Of a stretch of 64,000 nt of DNA, positions 63,591 through 64,000 are shown piece by piece. This DNA is from Nitrospira tepida (GTDB taxonomy: Bacteria; Nitrospirota; Nitrospiria; Nitrospirales; Nitrospiraceae), in assembly GCF_947241125.1 (NCBI RefSeq), contig NZ_OX365700.1, positions 4,374,461-4,438,460 of the forward strand. Direction: 5' to 3'. The stretch's first letter is position 1, and every line of letters starts with the position of its first letter. A program made the position numbers and the translations under genes. The notes under the pieces are model-generated. The model had not been told where the DNA came from and ran no database searches. It worked only from the letters and a program-made list of their open reading frames with translations.

Positions 63591-64000
63591 TCAGGCTCCC
63601 TCGCAACAGGCGTGATAGCGCTCTTCCGGCAGATCCTTCATCGCCTGGAAGATGTCGGCCCGCTCCTCCATGCTCATGATCTGATCGATGGCCGGATAAA
63701 GAATCCGCTCTTCTTTCATATTGTGCGAGGCCAACAGCTCGACCAGTTGACGCTCTTCCTCCTCCGTGCCGATATTGCCCGCCTGGACCTTCTCGTGAAT
63801 GGCGTGCAACAGGTCTGCGATCCGCCGATGCTCCAGCCGCATGACTTGCGTCGGGCCTCCGCCCGTCATGCCGCTCTTCCGTTCCCACAGGGGAAACAAC
63901 AGCTCCTCTTCCCAGATGATATGCCGCTTAAGGCCGGTCAGAACCCGTTTGAACGAGTCCTTAGCCGCCTGAACATGTGTCTGCTTCAGGCTGCGATACT
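63591..64000 (-). CDS. Hemerythrin HHE domain protein (5' end beyond window)
   Basis: At least 136 codons, open to the window edge. HIIWEEELLFPLWERKS, MRLEHRRIADLLHAIHEKV, LLASHNMKEERILYPAIDQI place the His and Glu ligands of the di-iron centre. Binds oxygen or senses redox. Stop overlaps the next gene's first possible start. Confidence 0.83.
   Translation of the reverse strand, partial: YRSLKQTHVQAAKDSFKRVLTGLKRHIIWEEELLFPLWERKSGMTGGGPTQVMRLEHRRIADLLHAIHEKVQAGNIGTEEEERQLVELLASHNMKEERILYPAIDQIMSMEERADIFQAMKDLPEERYHACCEGA

Overview
The window is GC-rich, densely coded chromosomal DNA from an environmental bacterium. The mix of universal stress proteins, CBS-domain proteins, c-type cytochromes, a bactofilin-like protein, many toxin-antitoxin remnants and proteins of recognisably Nitrospira-like style suggests Nitrospirota (Nitrospira). 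That is an inference from protein style and base composition; no rRNA or tRNA gene was recognised to confirm it.

Layout. 1-8.7 kb: housekeeping and stress genes (two universal stress proteins, a phosphotransferase-like protein, a hibernation-factor/cold-shock fusion, a Lon-like AAA protease, an FmdB-type zinc ribbon, an adenosine-specific kinase-family protein, and nicotinamidase plus nicotinate phosphoribosyltransferase). 8.8-17.3 kb: a defence-flavoured stretch, all on the minus strand. It holds a DUF2283/DUF4258 pair, a HEAT-TIR protein, an AcuI/YhdH-type reductase, an unknown protein, and a 1236-residue type IIG restriction-modification enzyme whose frame runs on into a Fic domain. A small gene with a class I Fic antitoxin motif is nested out of frame in the linker. 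17.5-21.2 kb: YbaK-type deacylase, two CBS-pair proteins and a tandem USP. 21.4-30 kb: acetyl-CoA synthetase, pyruvate dehydrogenase E1 alpha and beta, a pyruvate-kinase-like protein and E2, followed by an exported NTF2-like protein, an acyl carrier protein and a cupredoxin. 30-41.2 kb: an accessory zone with decayed and intact toxin-antitoxin modules, a 240-bp MITE-like element, an IS110-type element, an Mrr-like nuclease, a Tat-signal protein built from DNA-primase domains, a WYL regulator and vapBC. 42-58 kb: P-type ATPase, cytochrome c, bactofilin-like membrane protein, RMD1-like protein, nucleotidyltransferase, MgtE-like transporter, Pal lipoprotein, thioredoxin/DsbD-like protein, Hsp20, a second NTF2-like protein, USP, and a GNAT plus ADP-forming acyl-CoA synthetase fusion. 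58-60.6 kb: two divergent HigA/XRE antitoxins, a SIR2-like protein and BrnTA. 60.7-64 kb: a minus-strand redox operon (hemerythrin, di-heme cytochrome, cytochrome c'-like protein, unknown protein, b-type membrane protein, pentaheme cytochrome).

The strongest candidate for something undescribed is the RM-Fic fusion with its nested out-of-frame antitoxin gene (13.58-17.29 kb). Next is the primase-like protein carrying a twin-arginine export signal (35.98-37.28 kb). Start codons were refined by eye from Shine-Dalgarno matches and stop/start overlaps. No CRISPR array, rRNA or tRNA was found by reading.
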